From: Martelella endophytica
GTDB lineage: Bacteria > Pseudomonadota > Alphaproteobacteria > Rhizobiales > Rhizobiaceae
Assembly: GCF_000960975.1 (NCBI RefSeq)
Contig: NZ_CP010803.1
Span: 1,887,944-1,951,943, forward strand
Reading direction: 5' to 3'
Length of the DNA stretch: 64,000 nucleotides
In this document: piece by piece, positions 9,256 through 17,316 of the stretch
Layout of the letters: each line of letters opens with the position of its first letter
Numbering within the stretch: position 1 is the first letter of the stretch
Notes under the pieces: model-generated
Seen by the model: the letters and a program-made list of their open reading frames with translations, nothing else
What the model was told of the DNA's origin: nothing
Databases searched by the model: none
Program-made: the position numbers and the translations under genes

Positions 9256-11703
9256 TCAGTCGAGGATCATTTCCGGCATATCGATGGCTGCGGAAGTGCG
9301 CAGGTCGGTGGCCGAAAAGCCTGCGCTCACGGTGAAACGTCCCGCTTCAATGCGGAAGGCGCCGATCGTCGTGTCATAGAAGGCGAAGGCGCGAGGCGGT
9401 AGGGCGATGATGATCTCGCGGCTTTCTCCCGCCGCAAGCTCGATCTTCGCAAAGCCCTTGAGTTCCCTCACCGGCCGTTCGACGCTGGCCTCATCATCGC
9501 CGACATAGATCTGCAGCACGGTGCTGCCCGCGCGGACGCCGGGATTGGTGACCGCAATGCGCGCCAAAAAGCCGGTTTCATCCTCATCAAGATCCAGCGA
9601 CCCGCAGTCGAAATCGGTGTAGGAAAGACCGTAGCCGAACGGAAACATCGGATCGATGCCCTGCTGGTCGTAGTGGCGATAGCCGATGAACAGGCCCTCC
9701 TGATAGCGCACCTTGCCATCAAGCCCTGGATAGATTTCCGGGTCCTGACGGAAGGTCGGATTGTCGCGGAAGCGCTTCGGGAAGGTCTGCGGCAGGCGCC
9801 CGCCCGGCTCGGCATCGCCGAACAGAACATCGGCGATGGCATTGCCCGCTTCCTGACCCGGATACCAGGCCTGCAGCACCGCCGGCACATCATCGAGCCA
9901 CGGCATTTCGACCGGGCCACCGGTCTGCAGCACGACGATGGTGCGCGGATTGGCCTTGGCAACGGCGGCGACAAGCTCGTCCTGGCGGCCGGGCAGGGTA
10001 ATGTCCTCAAGGTCGCTGCCCTCGGTATCCCATTCGCCCGAACGGCCGACGAAGACGATCGCGGTCTCGGCCGTTGCAGCCGCTTCCGCCGCCGCGGCGA
10101 TGTCATCGTCGCCAAGCGGGCGTGAAACGCCGGCCCTGAGCGCAGAGAGGCCGAGTGATTTGGCAGCACCACAGGCAAATTCGATGGTCACCGCATAGGC
10201 CTTGCCCGCCTCCAGCGTGATATCGGCGGTCACCTCGTCCGAGCCCTCCTCAAAGAAGGTCCGCCCGCGCGTCCACCCGTCCCAGAGATCGATGATGCAT
10301 TTGCCGTCGACGAAGAGCTTTGAAAGCCCGGCAGAATGCATGCCGAAGCGGTGAAGGCCGCTCGCATCAGGAACGAAGGTGCCGGAAAGCCGGGCCGAGA
10401 AGCGGTGCGGATCGACCTTGCCGCCGGCAAAGGGCGGGATCCAGAACATGTTGGCGTCGTTGACCGTTTCAGCGTGGGCCGGATCACCGGAAAGCGTGGC
10501 ATTGGCGAAATAGTCCACGGCGATATCGCCGGTCCACACCGGTTCCCAGCGATGATTGGTGCAGCCCTTGGCATAGACCAATCGGTCCGCGCCGAGCCTG
10601 TCGGCAAGCGCGTCGAAGGGGGAAACGCGATAATGCGGATTGAGCTGCGCCGAGCCGCCGCCCATGATCTGCGCGGTCTTCGCATTCGGCCCGATGATGG
10701 CGATCTTGCCTGCGGTTTCTGCAAGCGGCAGCAGGCCGTCCGCATTCTTCAGCAGCACGGTTCCCGCCGCGCCGGCGCGGCGGATGAGGGCGCGGTGCTC
10801 GGGCCGGTCGTCGGCGTGTTCTTCGAAGGCTGTCTTTTCGTCAAGGGCGCCGGTGCGCTCCATCAGGAGCAGGATATCGAGCACGCGCGCGCGGATGGTC
10901 TCGCGCGTCACCGTGCCGGCTTCGACGGCGGCCACCAGCTTCTCGCCGCGGTCGCGGGCCGGCCCTGGCATTTCGAGATTGAGGCCGGCATTCACCGTTT
11001 CGGCCGTCGAATGCGAACCGAACCAGTCGGACATCACCACACCGTCAAAGCCCCAGTCCTTACGCAGCACGTCGGTCAGAAGCCACTGGTTTTCGGATGT
11101 GTAGGTGCCGTTCAGGCGGTTATAGGAGCTCATCACCGCCCAGGTGCCGGCCTTCTTCACCGCATCCTCGAAGGGGCGGAGATAGATTTCCCTGAGCGAC
11201 CGCTCCTCGATTTCCGAGCTCATCGTGGTGCGCTCGATTTCGGATTCGTTGCCGGCGAAATGCTTGATGGTGGCCGAGACCTTGCGGCTCTGCAGGCCCT
11301 CGACATAGCCGACGGCGAGCGCTGCGGTGAGCTCCGGATCCTCCGAATAGCATTCGAAGTTGCGGCCATTGGTGACGGAGCGGTGGATGTTGACGGTCGG
11401 CGCCAGCGATACGTGGGCGCCCTTGGACTTCACCTCCTCGGCGATGGCCGCGCCGATCTCGCGTGCCAGGGCGGGATCGAAGCTGGCGCCGATGGCGATG
11501 CCGACGGGAAAGGCGGCGGACTTCACGCCGCCGACCAGCGAACCGGAACCGCGCGCCCCGTTCGGGCCATCGGTGACCCTGAGCTTGCCGATGCCGAGAC
11601 GGTCGACCGCCGGCAGCGACCAGAAATCCTCGCCCGAAAGCAGCGAAACCTGCTCCTCAAGCGTCATTGCGTCAGCCAGCGCCGCGAGCCTGTTCGAAAC
11701 CAT
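9256..11703 (-). CDS. Glycoside hydrolase family 3 beta-glucosidase with PA14 insert
   Basis: 815 residues. The N-terminal (beta/alpha)8 domain carries KHFAGNESE (about 147-155) and the nucleophile block GVVMSDW with Asp226. The second alpha/beta domain follows from ~300. A PA14-like insert (about 400-540; GLHRFGMHSAGLSKLFVDG) and a C-terminal fibronectin-III-like domain complete the usual plan of bacterial GH3 beta-glucosidases with PA14. It releases glucose or another sugar from the non-reducing end of beta-glycosides. No signal peptide, so cytoplasmic. Start: the ATG at 11703 has GAGGAG about 8 nt upstream; a GTG at 11718 in the same frame would overlap that site. Confidence 0.93.
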   Translation of the reverse strand: MVSNRLAALADAMTLEEQVSLLSGEDFWSLPAVDRLGIGKLRVTDGPNGARGSGSLVGGVKSAAFPVGIAIGASFDPALAREIGAAIAEEVKSKGAHVSLAPTVNIHRSVTNGRNFECYSEDPELTAALAVGYVEGLQSRKVSATIKHFAGNESEIERTTMSSEIEERSLREIYLRPFEDAVKKAGTWAVMSSYNRLNGTYTSENQWLLTDVLRKDWGFDGVVMSDWFGSHSTAETVNAGLNLEMPGPARDRGEKLVAAVEAGTVTRETIRARVLDILLLMERTGALDEKTAFEEHADDRPEHRALIRRAGAAGTVLLKNADGLLPLAETAGKIAIIGPNAKTAQIMGGGSAQLNPHYRVSPFDALADRLGADRLVYAKGCTNHRWEPVWTGDIAVDYFANATLSGDPAHAETVNDANMFWIPPFAGGKVDPHRFSARLSGTFVPDASGLHRFGMHSAGLSKLFVDGKCIIDLWDGWTRGRTFFEEGSDEVTADITLEAGKAYAVTIEFACGAAKSLGLSALRAGVSRPLGDDDIAAAAEAAATAETAIVFVGRSGEWDTEGSDLEDITLPGRQDELVAAVAKANPRTIVVLQTGGPVEMPWLDDVPAVLQAWYPGQEAGNAIADVLFGDAEPGGRLPQTFPKRFRDNPTFRQDPEIYPGLDGKVRYQEGLFIGYRHYDQQGIDPMFPFGYGLSYTDFDCGSLDLDEDETGFLARIAVTNPGVRAGSTVLQIYVGDDEASVERPVRELKGFAKIELAAGESREIIIALPPRAFAFYDTTIGAFRIEAGRFTVSAGFSATDLRTSAAIDMPEMILD

Positions 11704-11812
11704 CGTCTCTCTCCTCACCGAACTTCAGATGCGTCGAGGGTGTTCTAGCATCTTCGGGGCGGGATCGGGCAATCGCAAATGTCGCGGCAGCGAAAAGCGC
11801 AATTTATGGCTC

Positions 11813-12445
11813 TTACAGCGAGGACAGCACGGCGTAGATCCCCCAGGTTACGACGCCGACGGGGATAAGGGCGATCAGCGCAAACAGGCCGTCGCGGGTC
11901 AGCATCGCAAAAGCGATCAATGTCACCGCCACACCGACGAGCGAGGACGAGAACGGCACGAATTCCAGCATCGGCATCACCACGCCGAAGATGACGCAGG
12001 CGAGCGGCAGGATGACGTGAAACGGTCTGTGGAACAGAAAGGTCAGCCGTCTGCGGCTGAGCTTGTCGATGAACCGCGTCAGCGGCAGCAGCCTTTCCAG
12101 CCCGTCATGCAGCTTGGCCGACTTGACGGACCGTTTGCGGATCCAGCCGGGCAGCCAGATCTGCTCGTGGCCGACCAGCCTTTGTCCCGCGATCAGCAGG
12201 ATGATGATGCCGCAGAAGGTCGAAAGCCCCGGTATGCCGCTGAGCGGCGTGATCAGCACCAGCGCGGGCAGCAGCAGCAGCGGCACGAACGAAGTCTGCC
12301 CGAAGGAGCGCATCAGCTCATCGACCGACACGGACCCGTCGCCGGTTTCGCTGATCGCCCGCTTGACGATATCGGTCAGCGACTTCAACGCATGATCGCT
12401 CGCGCTGGCGTTTTCCAAGGATAGCTCCTGAGGCGGGGATGTCAT
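11813..12445 (-). CDS. exoD: ExoD-family membrane protein
   Basis: 210 residues with a soluble N-terminus (~60 residues) and about five hydrophobic segments. It matches the ExoD family: VSVDELMRSFGQTSFVPLLLLPAL, PLSGIPGLSTFCGI, WLPGWIRKRSV and a PFHVILPLACVIFG segment. In Sinorhizobium meliloti exoD mutants have altered exopolysaccharide and alkali sensitivity; the molecular activity is not established. I chose the ATG at 12445; the frame stays open upstream into the sulfatase gene but on the wrong reading frame for that protein. It lies 53 nt downstream of the sulfatase on the same strand, so co-transcription is possible. Confidence 0.88.
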   Translation of the reverse strand: MTSPPQELSLENASASDHALKSLTDIVKRAISETGDGSVSVDELMRSFGQTSFVPLLLLPALVLITPLSGIPGLSTFCGIIILLIAGQRLVGHEQIWLPGWIRKRSVKSAKLHDGLERLLPLTRFIDKLSRRRLTFLFHRPFHVILPLACVIFGVVMPMLEFVPFSSSLVGVAVTLIAFAMLTRDGLFALIALIPVGVVTWGIYAVLSSL

Positions 12446-12498
12446 GTGAGATGAACGCCATCCGCCCGACAAGGTTCCCTCGATGCGCAGCAGGCCCG

Positions 12499-14019
12499 CT
12501 ATTGCCGGATGAGCCCATCCGGCGACACGGTGGTTGCGGCGAGCGTCTGGTCGAGGTGCTCCGATCGCAGTGACAGGAGCTTTTCGGCATAGGCGAGGCG
12601 GGCCGGAAGATATTTCGGGTCGTCGGCGACATTGGTGCATTCGTGCGGGTCGATTGTAAGGTCGAACAGCAACGGTTTCATGCCGGCGAAGTGGACATAT
12701 TTGAAGGCGTGGTCGCGGACGACGGCGAGGTTGCAGAGGCTGTAGGGGAGGTCGAAGTGCTCCTCTGCCTTTGCTCTGGCGATGTCGCGGAAATCGTATT
12801 CGTAAAAGGCGGCGTCGCGCCAGGTCTCGGGCTTCTTGCCGCGCAGGAACGGCATCAGCGAGGCGCCGTCGACATGGTTTTCCGGCACGAGGCCGAGGCG
12901 CGCGGCAAGCGTCGGCAGGATGTCGGCGGCCGAGGTGAAGGCGTCGACCTGTTTGCCTTCGCCTTTCGGGTATTTCGGGTCGCGGATGACGAGGGGCGTG
13001 TGGTAGCTCCCCTCGAAGAAGCCGCCCTTGCCGAGCATCCAGTGGTCGCCCATCATCTCGCCGTGATCGGAGGTGAAGATGATGATGGTGTTGTTCCATG
13101 CGCCGGTCTTCTTCAGCGCGGCGACGATGCGCCCGATCTGGGCGTCGACCTCGGCGATCATGCCGAAATAGATCGCTCTCAGCGCCGCATAATCGGTCTC
13201 GGACCAGTCCGCGATCCGTCCCTTGGCGCCGGGCAGGAATTTTTTCTTTTTCTTGCCGCCCTGCGTTTCAAGCTCCCAGGCTAGGAAGGGGTGCAGTTCT
13301 GCTTCGCGCGCGCGGCTTGGGGCACGGGAAAAGCCGAGGTTCTGCTCGGGCGCGAACATCGTGTTGTAGGGTTCCGGCACCACATAGGGCGGGTGCGGGC
13401 GGATGAAGGAGACGTGGGCGAACCAGTTGCCCTCCTGTTCGGAGTGCCAGCGCAGGAATTCGTCGGCAAGGAAGGCCGTCTCGGTCTCGTCGGCGCTGTA
13501 GGCGGGCGGAGCGTTCGACACGCCCTTGCCGTTGCCGGAGATCGGTTTCTGGATCGCAAGGTCGGTCGCCTCGGCATGACCGCGGCCGCGCAGCCAGGAG
13601 AGCCAGGGCTTCTGGTGCTCCGGCAGAAGCTGGCGCACGGTAAATCCCGGCAGCACGCCCTCATAGCTCTGCAGCTGGCTGTCGTTCGGCGACAGCGCGC
13701 GGGGATCGGGTGTGGTGTCGGTATAGCCGAACAGCGTTGGATCGTAGCCGGCGCGGCGGGCGAGCCTTGCGATATTGTCGAACCGGTCGTCGAGTGGCGT
13801 GCCGTTGCGGGCGACGCGATGGTTCATCTGGTAGAGGCCGGTATAAAGCGTGGCGCGGGCAGGCGCGCAGGGCGCGGAGCCCGCATAGTGGCGCATGAAG
13901 GCGACGCCTTCGGCGGCGAGTGCGTCGATATGCTGGGTCCTGACAGTGGGGTGGCCGGCGAGGCCAAGGCAATCGCCCCGCCACTGGTCGGCGGTGATCA
14001 GCAGGATGTTGGGTTTCAT
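12499..14019 (-). CDS. Sulfatase (arylsulfatase/alkaline phosphatase superfamily)
   Basis: 506 residues. The N-terminus MKPNILLITADQWRGD supplies metal ligands (Asp11, Gln12). The C-x-P-x-R motif CAPAR has Cys51, the residue converted to formylglycine in type I sulfatases. FTSDHGEMMGDH further along supplies more metal ligands. It hydrolyses sulfate (or possibly phosphonate) monoesters. No signal peptide is visible, so the substrate is probably cytoplasmic. The A-rich lysine stretch GGKKKKKF near residue 255 is unusual. The ATG at 14019 fits the family start; upstream in-frame codons lack similarity. No formylglycine-generating enzyme gene is in the window. With GH3 and GH105 nearby, a sulfated or uronic glycan is conceivable, but unproven. 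Confidence 0.9.
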   Translation of the reverse strand: MKPNILLITADQWRGDCLGLAGHPTVRTQHIDALAAEGVAFMRHYAGSAPCAPARATLYTGLYQMNHRVARNGTPLDDRFDNIARLARRAGYDPTLFGYTDTTPDPRALSPNDSQLQSYEGVLPGFTVRQLLPEHQKPWLSWLRGRGHAEATDLAIQKPISGNGKGVSNAPPAYSADETETAFLADEFLRWHSEQEGNWFAHVSFIRPHPPYVVPEPYNTMFAPEQNLGFSRAPSRAREAELHPFLAWELETQGGKKKKKFLPGAKGRIADWSETDYAALRAIYFGMIAEVDAQIGRIVAALKKTGAWNNTIIIFTSDHGEMMGDHWMLGKGGFFEGSYHTPLVIRDPKYPKGEGKQVDAFTSAADILPTLAARLGLVPENHVDGASLMPFLRGKKPETWRDAAFYEYDFRDIARAKAEEHFDLPYSLCNLAVVRDHAFKYVHFAGMKPLLFDLTIDPHECTNVADDPKYLPARLAYAEKLLSLRSEHLDQTLAATTVSPDGLIRQ

Positions 14020-14183
14020 CGCGTCGCTTCCGGCTTGGCTTGCGGGTGGGATATGGCATGCGAGTATAACGGAAATTATGACGTCGTGTTCGTGGCAAGT
14101 GACGATTCTGCGCCGAAAGCGCATTGATTTTGCCTGTCGGCTGTGTACCTCTTGGGCTGAGGAAACATGTGAAGAGGGCGAAT

Positions 14184-14432
14184 ATGACACAGGAACGTCT
14201 CGACCGGCTGGAAGCGCAGATGGCCGCTCACCAGGAAGTGCTGATCGCGCTCGCCTCCGCCCTTTCCGAAGAACACCGTGTTCGCTTCCGCGCGGCGCTG
14301 GATGGGCTGTTGACGGTCAAGGGGCAGGAAGAGGACCCGGGTTTCGAGCCAGACGAAGCCTTCGCCTTCCAGTATCGGGTCTCGGAGACGATCCGGGCGA
14401 TCGTCGAAGGTGCGGAAGCGCGCTCGAAATAG
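14184..14432 (+). CDS. Small hypothetical protein
   Basis: 82 residues, not recognised. It begins MTQERLDRLEAQMAAHQEVL, a probable amphipathic helix or short coiled coil, followed by SEEHRVRFRAALDGLL and an acidic C-terminal half (EEDPGFEPDEAF). No signal peptide or membrane segment. The ATG at 14184 is preceded by GAAGAGGGCG at a normal ribosome-site distance, which supports it as real. It is divergent from the sulfatase (164-nt gap) and precedes the broken gene at 14512. Confidence 0.6.
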   Translation: MTQERLDRLEAQMAAHQEVLIALASALSEEHRVRFRAALDGLLTVKGQEEDPGFEPDEAFAFQYRVSETIRAIVEGAEARSK

Positions 14433-14511
14433 ACCGTTCCGACAGGCCTTCTGTTGGAACCATCCGCGATGATCGAACGTTAATCCGGCGACCGACCGGA
14501 GAACTTGTATC

Positions 14512-14777
14512 ATGGCTTCCAGCAACAACCGTTCGTCCGTGAAGGACGAGGACACCTACAAGGCCTGCGCGAGGACGGCGCATCCAAGGAAAAGGCGGCG
14601 CGCATCGCGAACGCCAAGGCCAACAGCAAGATGCACCCTTCGAAGAAGGGCGGCAAGTCCGAGCCTTTCGAGGAATGGACGCGCGATGCGCTCTACGATC
14701 GCGCAAAGGAGATTGGCGTCGAAGGCCGGTCGGATATGAACAAGCACGAGCTGATCGACGCTTTGCGCAATCACTGA
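14512..14777 (+). pseudogene. Frameshifted small protein with Rho-N/SAP-like C-terminal motif
   Basis: The ATG at 14512 (GGAG about 11 nt upstream) encodes MASSNNRSSVKDEDTYKA, matching the start of a common rhizobial ~88-residue family. The frame is then lost near 14565-14572. The rest (LREDGASKEKAARIANAKA ... RDALYDRAKEIGVEGRSDMNKHELIDALRNH) is in another frame and ends at 14777. One missing C in the 'aaggcctg' stretch would restore one protein. The C-terminus resembles a Rho-termination-factor N-terminal/SAP-like motif (WTRDALYDRAKEIG...KHELIDALR). Either a true single-base deletion or a sequencing/assembly error; a TTG at 14505 could give the second frame but has a poorly spaced ribosome site. 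Confidence 0.7.
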
Positions 14778-15253
14778 GGCGGACGAACTTCCGCCTCCAC
14801 CTCGTCCGCGCCTGGATCGAGGAGGTCGGCGACCCTGATGAAGGACGTGACGATGGCCTCCTGCTCGATAGCCGAAAATGCGGAAAAATCAGCGGCAAAA
14901 CCATCGGCAAACAGCGATGGCGCGCTCGAAAGCGTCTGCAAACCGGCCTCTGTCAGCATCGCGCGCACCTTGCGCCGGTCTTCCAGCGATCGGCTGCGCT
15001 CGATGAGGCCCTTGGCCTCGAGCTTGTCGAGAATGGTGACGGTCGTCGCCGGGCTGAGGTCCGCCTGCTTCGAGATTGCCGCGGTCGTCAGCGCACCCTG
15101 GTCGGCCACGGCCTGCAACACCACGATCTGCGGAATGGTAAGGCCCGTCTCCCGGCCGATGCGCTTGGAGCGGGCATCGATCGCATGGGCGATGCGGCGG
15201 ATGGATTTCATCACCGCGCGGGCATTATCCGGATTCAGTGCGTCATTCGTCAT
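14771..15253 (-). CDS. MarR-family transcriptional regulator
   Basis: 160 residues. Central winged helix-turn-helix: LTIPQIVVLQAVADQG, LTTAAISKQADLSPATTVTILDKLEAKGLIERSRS, then the DRRKVRAMLTEAG wing typical of MarR proteins. The ends are helical and probably dimerise. It is divergently transcribed from the asnO-ngg osmolyte operon, and its start lies 9 nt from a 44-bp palindrome. It therefore probably represses itself and may control the osmolyte genes in response to salt or a ligand; that regulation is inferred from layout. The 3' end overlaps the end of the frameshifted gene by 7 nt, tail to tail. Confidence 0.9.
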   Translation of the reverse strand: MTNDALNPDNARAVMKSIRRIAHAIDARSKRIGRETGLTIPQIVVLQAVADQGALTTAAISKQADLSPATTVTILDKLEAKGLIERSRSLEDRRKVRAMLTEAGLQTLSSAPSLFADGFAADFSAFSAIEQEAIVTSFIRVADLLDPGADEVEAEVRPPQ

Positions 15254-15529
15254 GCGGAATAATTACAGCAAAAATAATTTGAACTCAAATGATTTTTGCT
15301 GTAATCAAAATACAACCCTTGATGTTTCCCATCGGTGGCGGACATGCTTTCGCCGCCGGGAAACGTTTTTATCGGTGGTCGTGCGGCTCTGTCGCAGGCC
15401 GCCTCTTCATCGGCGCGCCGGCTTCAGGCCGGCCTTTGCGGCGCCTTGAAAATTGAGAGCGCCCTTGGCGGGAGCCATTCCCGCATCTGACCGGGTGCAA
15501 CGAAATAAACAGGAGTAACCGACCAGCTC
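15254..15529. other. Divergent marR-asnO intergenic region
   Basis: 276 nt without a gene. It holds the 44-bp palindrome at its marR end. The remaining ~220 nt leader before asnO has short GC-rich inverted stretches (for example CCGGCTTCAGGCCGG near 15419) and an AGGAG at 15511-15515, 14 nt before the asnO ATG. No convincing promoter was identified by eye. Confidence 0.5.
15262..15305. promoter_or_regulatory. 44-bp near-perfect palindrome, candidate MarR operator
   Basis: Outer arms ATTACAGCAAAAAT (15262-15275) and ATTTTTGCTGTAAT (15292-15305) are exact reverse complements. Inner arms ATTTGA (15277-15282) and TCAAAT (15285-15290) flank AC. Only one outer pair (15276/15291) and the centre fail. 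It lies directly upstream of marR in the divergent gap to asnO, a typical place for a MarR dimer (or two dimers). The asnO start is 225 nt away. Confidence 0.65.
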
Positions 15530-17305
15530 ATGTGTGGTATTGCCGGAGAAATCAGATTTGACGGAACGCTCGCCGACAGCGAGGCCGTCGCGAAGATAAC
15601 AGCAGCCCTGGCCCCGCGCGGCCCGGATGGCAGCGGCATCCTGGCCCAGGGGCGCTATGCCTTCGGGCATCGTCGCCTCAAGATTATCGACCTTTCGGAA
15701 AAGGCCGCCCAGCCGATGGTCGATCCCGAGCTCGGGCTCACGATCGTATTCAACGGCTGCATCTACAACTATCCGGAGCTGCGCAGCGAGCTGGAAGACA
15801 AGGGCTATCGCTTCTTCTCCACCGGCGACACCGAAGTCATCATGAAGGCCTATCACGCCTGGGGCCGCGACTGCGTCGAGCGTTTCCACGGCATGTTCGC
15901 CTTCGCGATCGTCGAACGCGACAGCGGCAAGGCCATGCTGGCGCGCGACCGCTTCGGCATCAAGCCGTTCTACTATGCGACCAGCGGCCGCAACATCCGC
16001 TTCGCTTCCACGCTGCCGGCGCTTCTGGCGGGTGGCGGCGTCGATCGCAACATCGATCCGGTCGCACTGCACCACTACATGTCGTTCCACGCCGTCGTGC
16101 CGCCGCCGCACACCATCCTGAAGGGCGTACGCAAGCTGCCGCCGGCGACGGTGCGCTGCTATGAACCCGATGGTTCGTTCGAGGATATCCGCTACTGGGC
16201 GCCGAAGCACGAGCGCGATCCGGCGACCGCCAAGCTTTCCCGCGAGGAATGGCGCGACCGTGTGCTTGATGCGCTGCGGCTCGCCGTGCGTCGCCGCATG
16301 GTCGCCGACGTGCCGGTCGGCGTACTGCTGTCGGGCGGTGTCGATTCCTCGATCATCACCGGGCTTCTGGCCGAGGAAGGCCAGAAGGACCTGATGACGT
16401 TTTCGATCGGCTTCGAGGAGGCCAATGGCGAAAAGGGCGACGAGTTCAGCTATTCCGATCTGATCGCCGAACGTTTCGGCACGGATCATCACAAGATCTT
16501 CGTGCCCTCGTCCGATCTGATGAGCGCGCTGCCGGACACGATCAACGCGATGTCGGAACCGATGGTCTCCTATGACAATATCGGCTTCTTCCTGCTGTCG
16601 CGCGAAGTCTCCAAGCATATCAAGGTCGTGCAGTCGGGGCAGGGGGCCGATGAAATCTTCGCCGGCTATCACTGGTATCCGCCGCTGCAAAATTCCAACG
16701 ACGTCGTTGGTGATTATGCCAAGGGCTTCTTCGATCGCGACCATGCCAAGATGGCCAAGCACCTGTCGCCGGAATGGCTGGCCGAGGAAGATGTCAGCCG
16801 CGCCTTCGTCGAAAGCCACCTGATGGCGCCGGGCGCCGCAAGCCCGGTGGACAGGGCGCTGCGTCTCGACAGCCAGGTCATGCTGGTTGATGATCCGGTC
16901 AAGCGCGTCGACAACATGACGATGGCCTGGGGGCTTGAGGCGCGCGTGCCGTTCCTCGATCATGAACTTGCCGAACTCGCGGCCACCATTCCGCCGGAGT
17001 TCAAGCTCAACGATGGCGGCAAGGGCGTGCTGAAGGATGCCGCGCGTCTGGTCGTGCCGCACGAGGTCATTGACCGCAAGAAGGGGTACTTCCCGGTTCC
17101 GCAGCTCAAATACATCTCCGGCGAATATCTCGACATGGTGCGCGACACGCTGACCAGCCAGGTCTCCAGCGAGCGCGGCCTGTTCAACAAGGCCTATCTC
17201 GACGACCTGTTCATTGATCCGATCGGCCACATCACTCCGCTGCGGGGCTCCGAGCTCTGGCAGGTGGCGCTTCTGGAAATGTGGTTGCAGTCGCACGATA
17301 TCTGA
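15530..17305 (+). CDS. asnO: N-acetylglutaminylglutamine amidotransferase (asparagine synthase-like)
   Basis: 591 residues. The class II glutaminase domain starts with MCGIAGEIRFDG, Cys2 being the nucleophile after Met removal. The synthetase domain has the PP-loop SGGVDSS at 268-274. Overall it is AsnB-like, but its genetic neighbours (ngg and an M42 peptidase) identify the AsnO of the N-acetylglutaminylglutamine amide (NAGGN) pathway known from Sinorhizobium meliloti and pseudomonads. It would amidate the dipeptide N-acetylglutaminylglutamine to give the compatible solute NAGGN using glutamine and ATP. Cytoplasmic. The AGGAG is 14 nt from the ATG, slightly long. Eleven nt separate it from ngg, so it is the first gene of the operon. 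Confidence 0.9.
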   Translation: MCGIAGEIRFDGTLADSEAVAKITAALAPRGPDGSGILAQGRYAFGHRRLKIIDLSEKAAQPMVDPELGLTIVFNGCIYNYPELRSELEDKGYRFFSTGDTEVIMKAYHAWGRDCVERFHGMFAFAIVERDSGKAMLARDRFGIKPFYYATSGRNIRFASTLPALLAGGGVDRNIDPVALHHYMSFHAVVPPPHTILKGVRKLPPATVRCYEPDGSFEDIRYWAPKHERDPATAKLSREEWRDRVLDALRLAVRRRMVADVPVGVLLSGGVDSSIITGLLAEEGQKDLMTFSIGFEEANGEKGDEFSYSDLIAERFGTDHHKIFVPSSDLMSALPDTINAMSEPMVSYDNIGFFLLSREVSKHIKVVQSGQGADEIFAGYHWYPPLQNSNDVVGDYAKGFFDRDHAKMAKHLSPEWLAEEDVSRAFVESHLMAPGAASPVDRALRLDSQVMLVDDPVKRVDNMTMAWGLEARVPFLDHELAELAATIPPEFKLNDGGKGVLKDAARLVVPHEVIDRKKGYFPVPQLKYISGEYLDMVRDTLTSQVSSERGLFNKAYLDDLFIDPIGHITPLRGSELWQVALLEMWLQSHDI

Positions 17306-17316
17306 GAGGCATACCG

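Noticed and set aside
12446..13099. Longer start for ExoD inside the sulfatase gene
   Set aside because: The extra residues are an out-of-frame reading of the sulfatase; ExoD similarity begins at MTSPPQELS.
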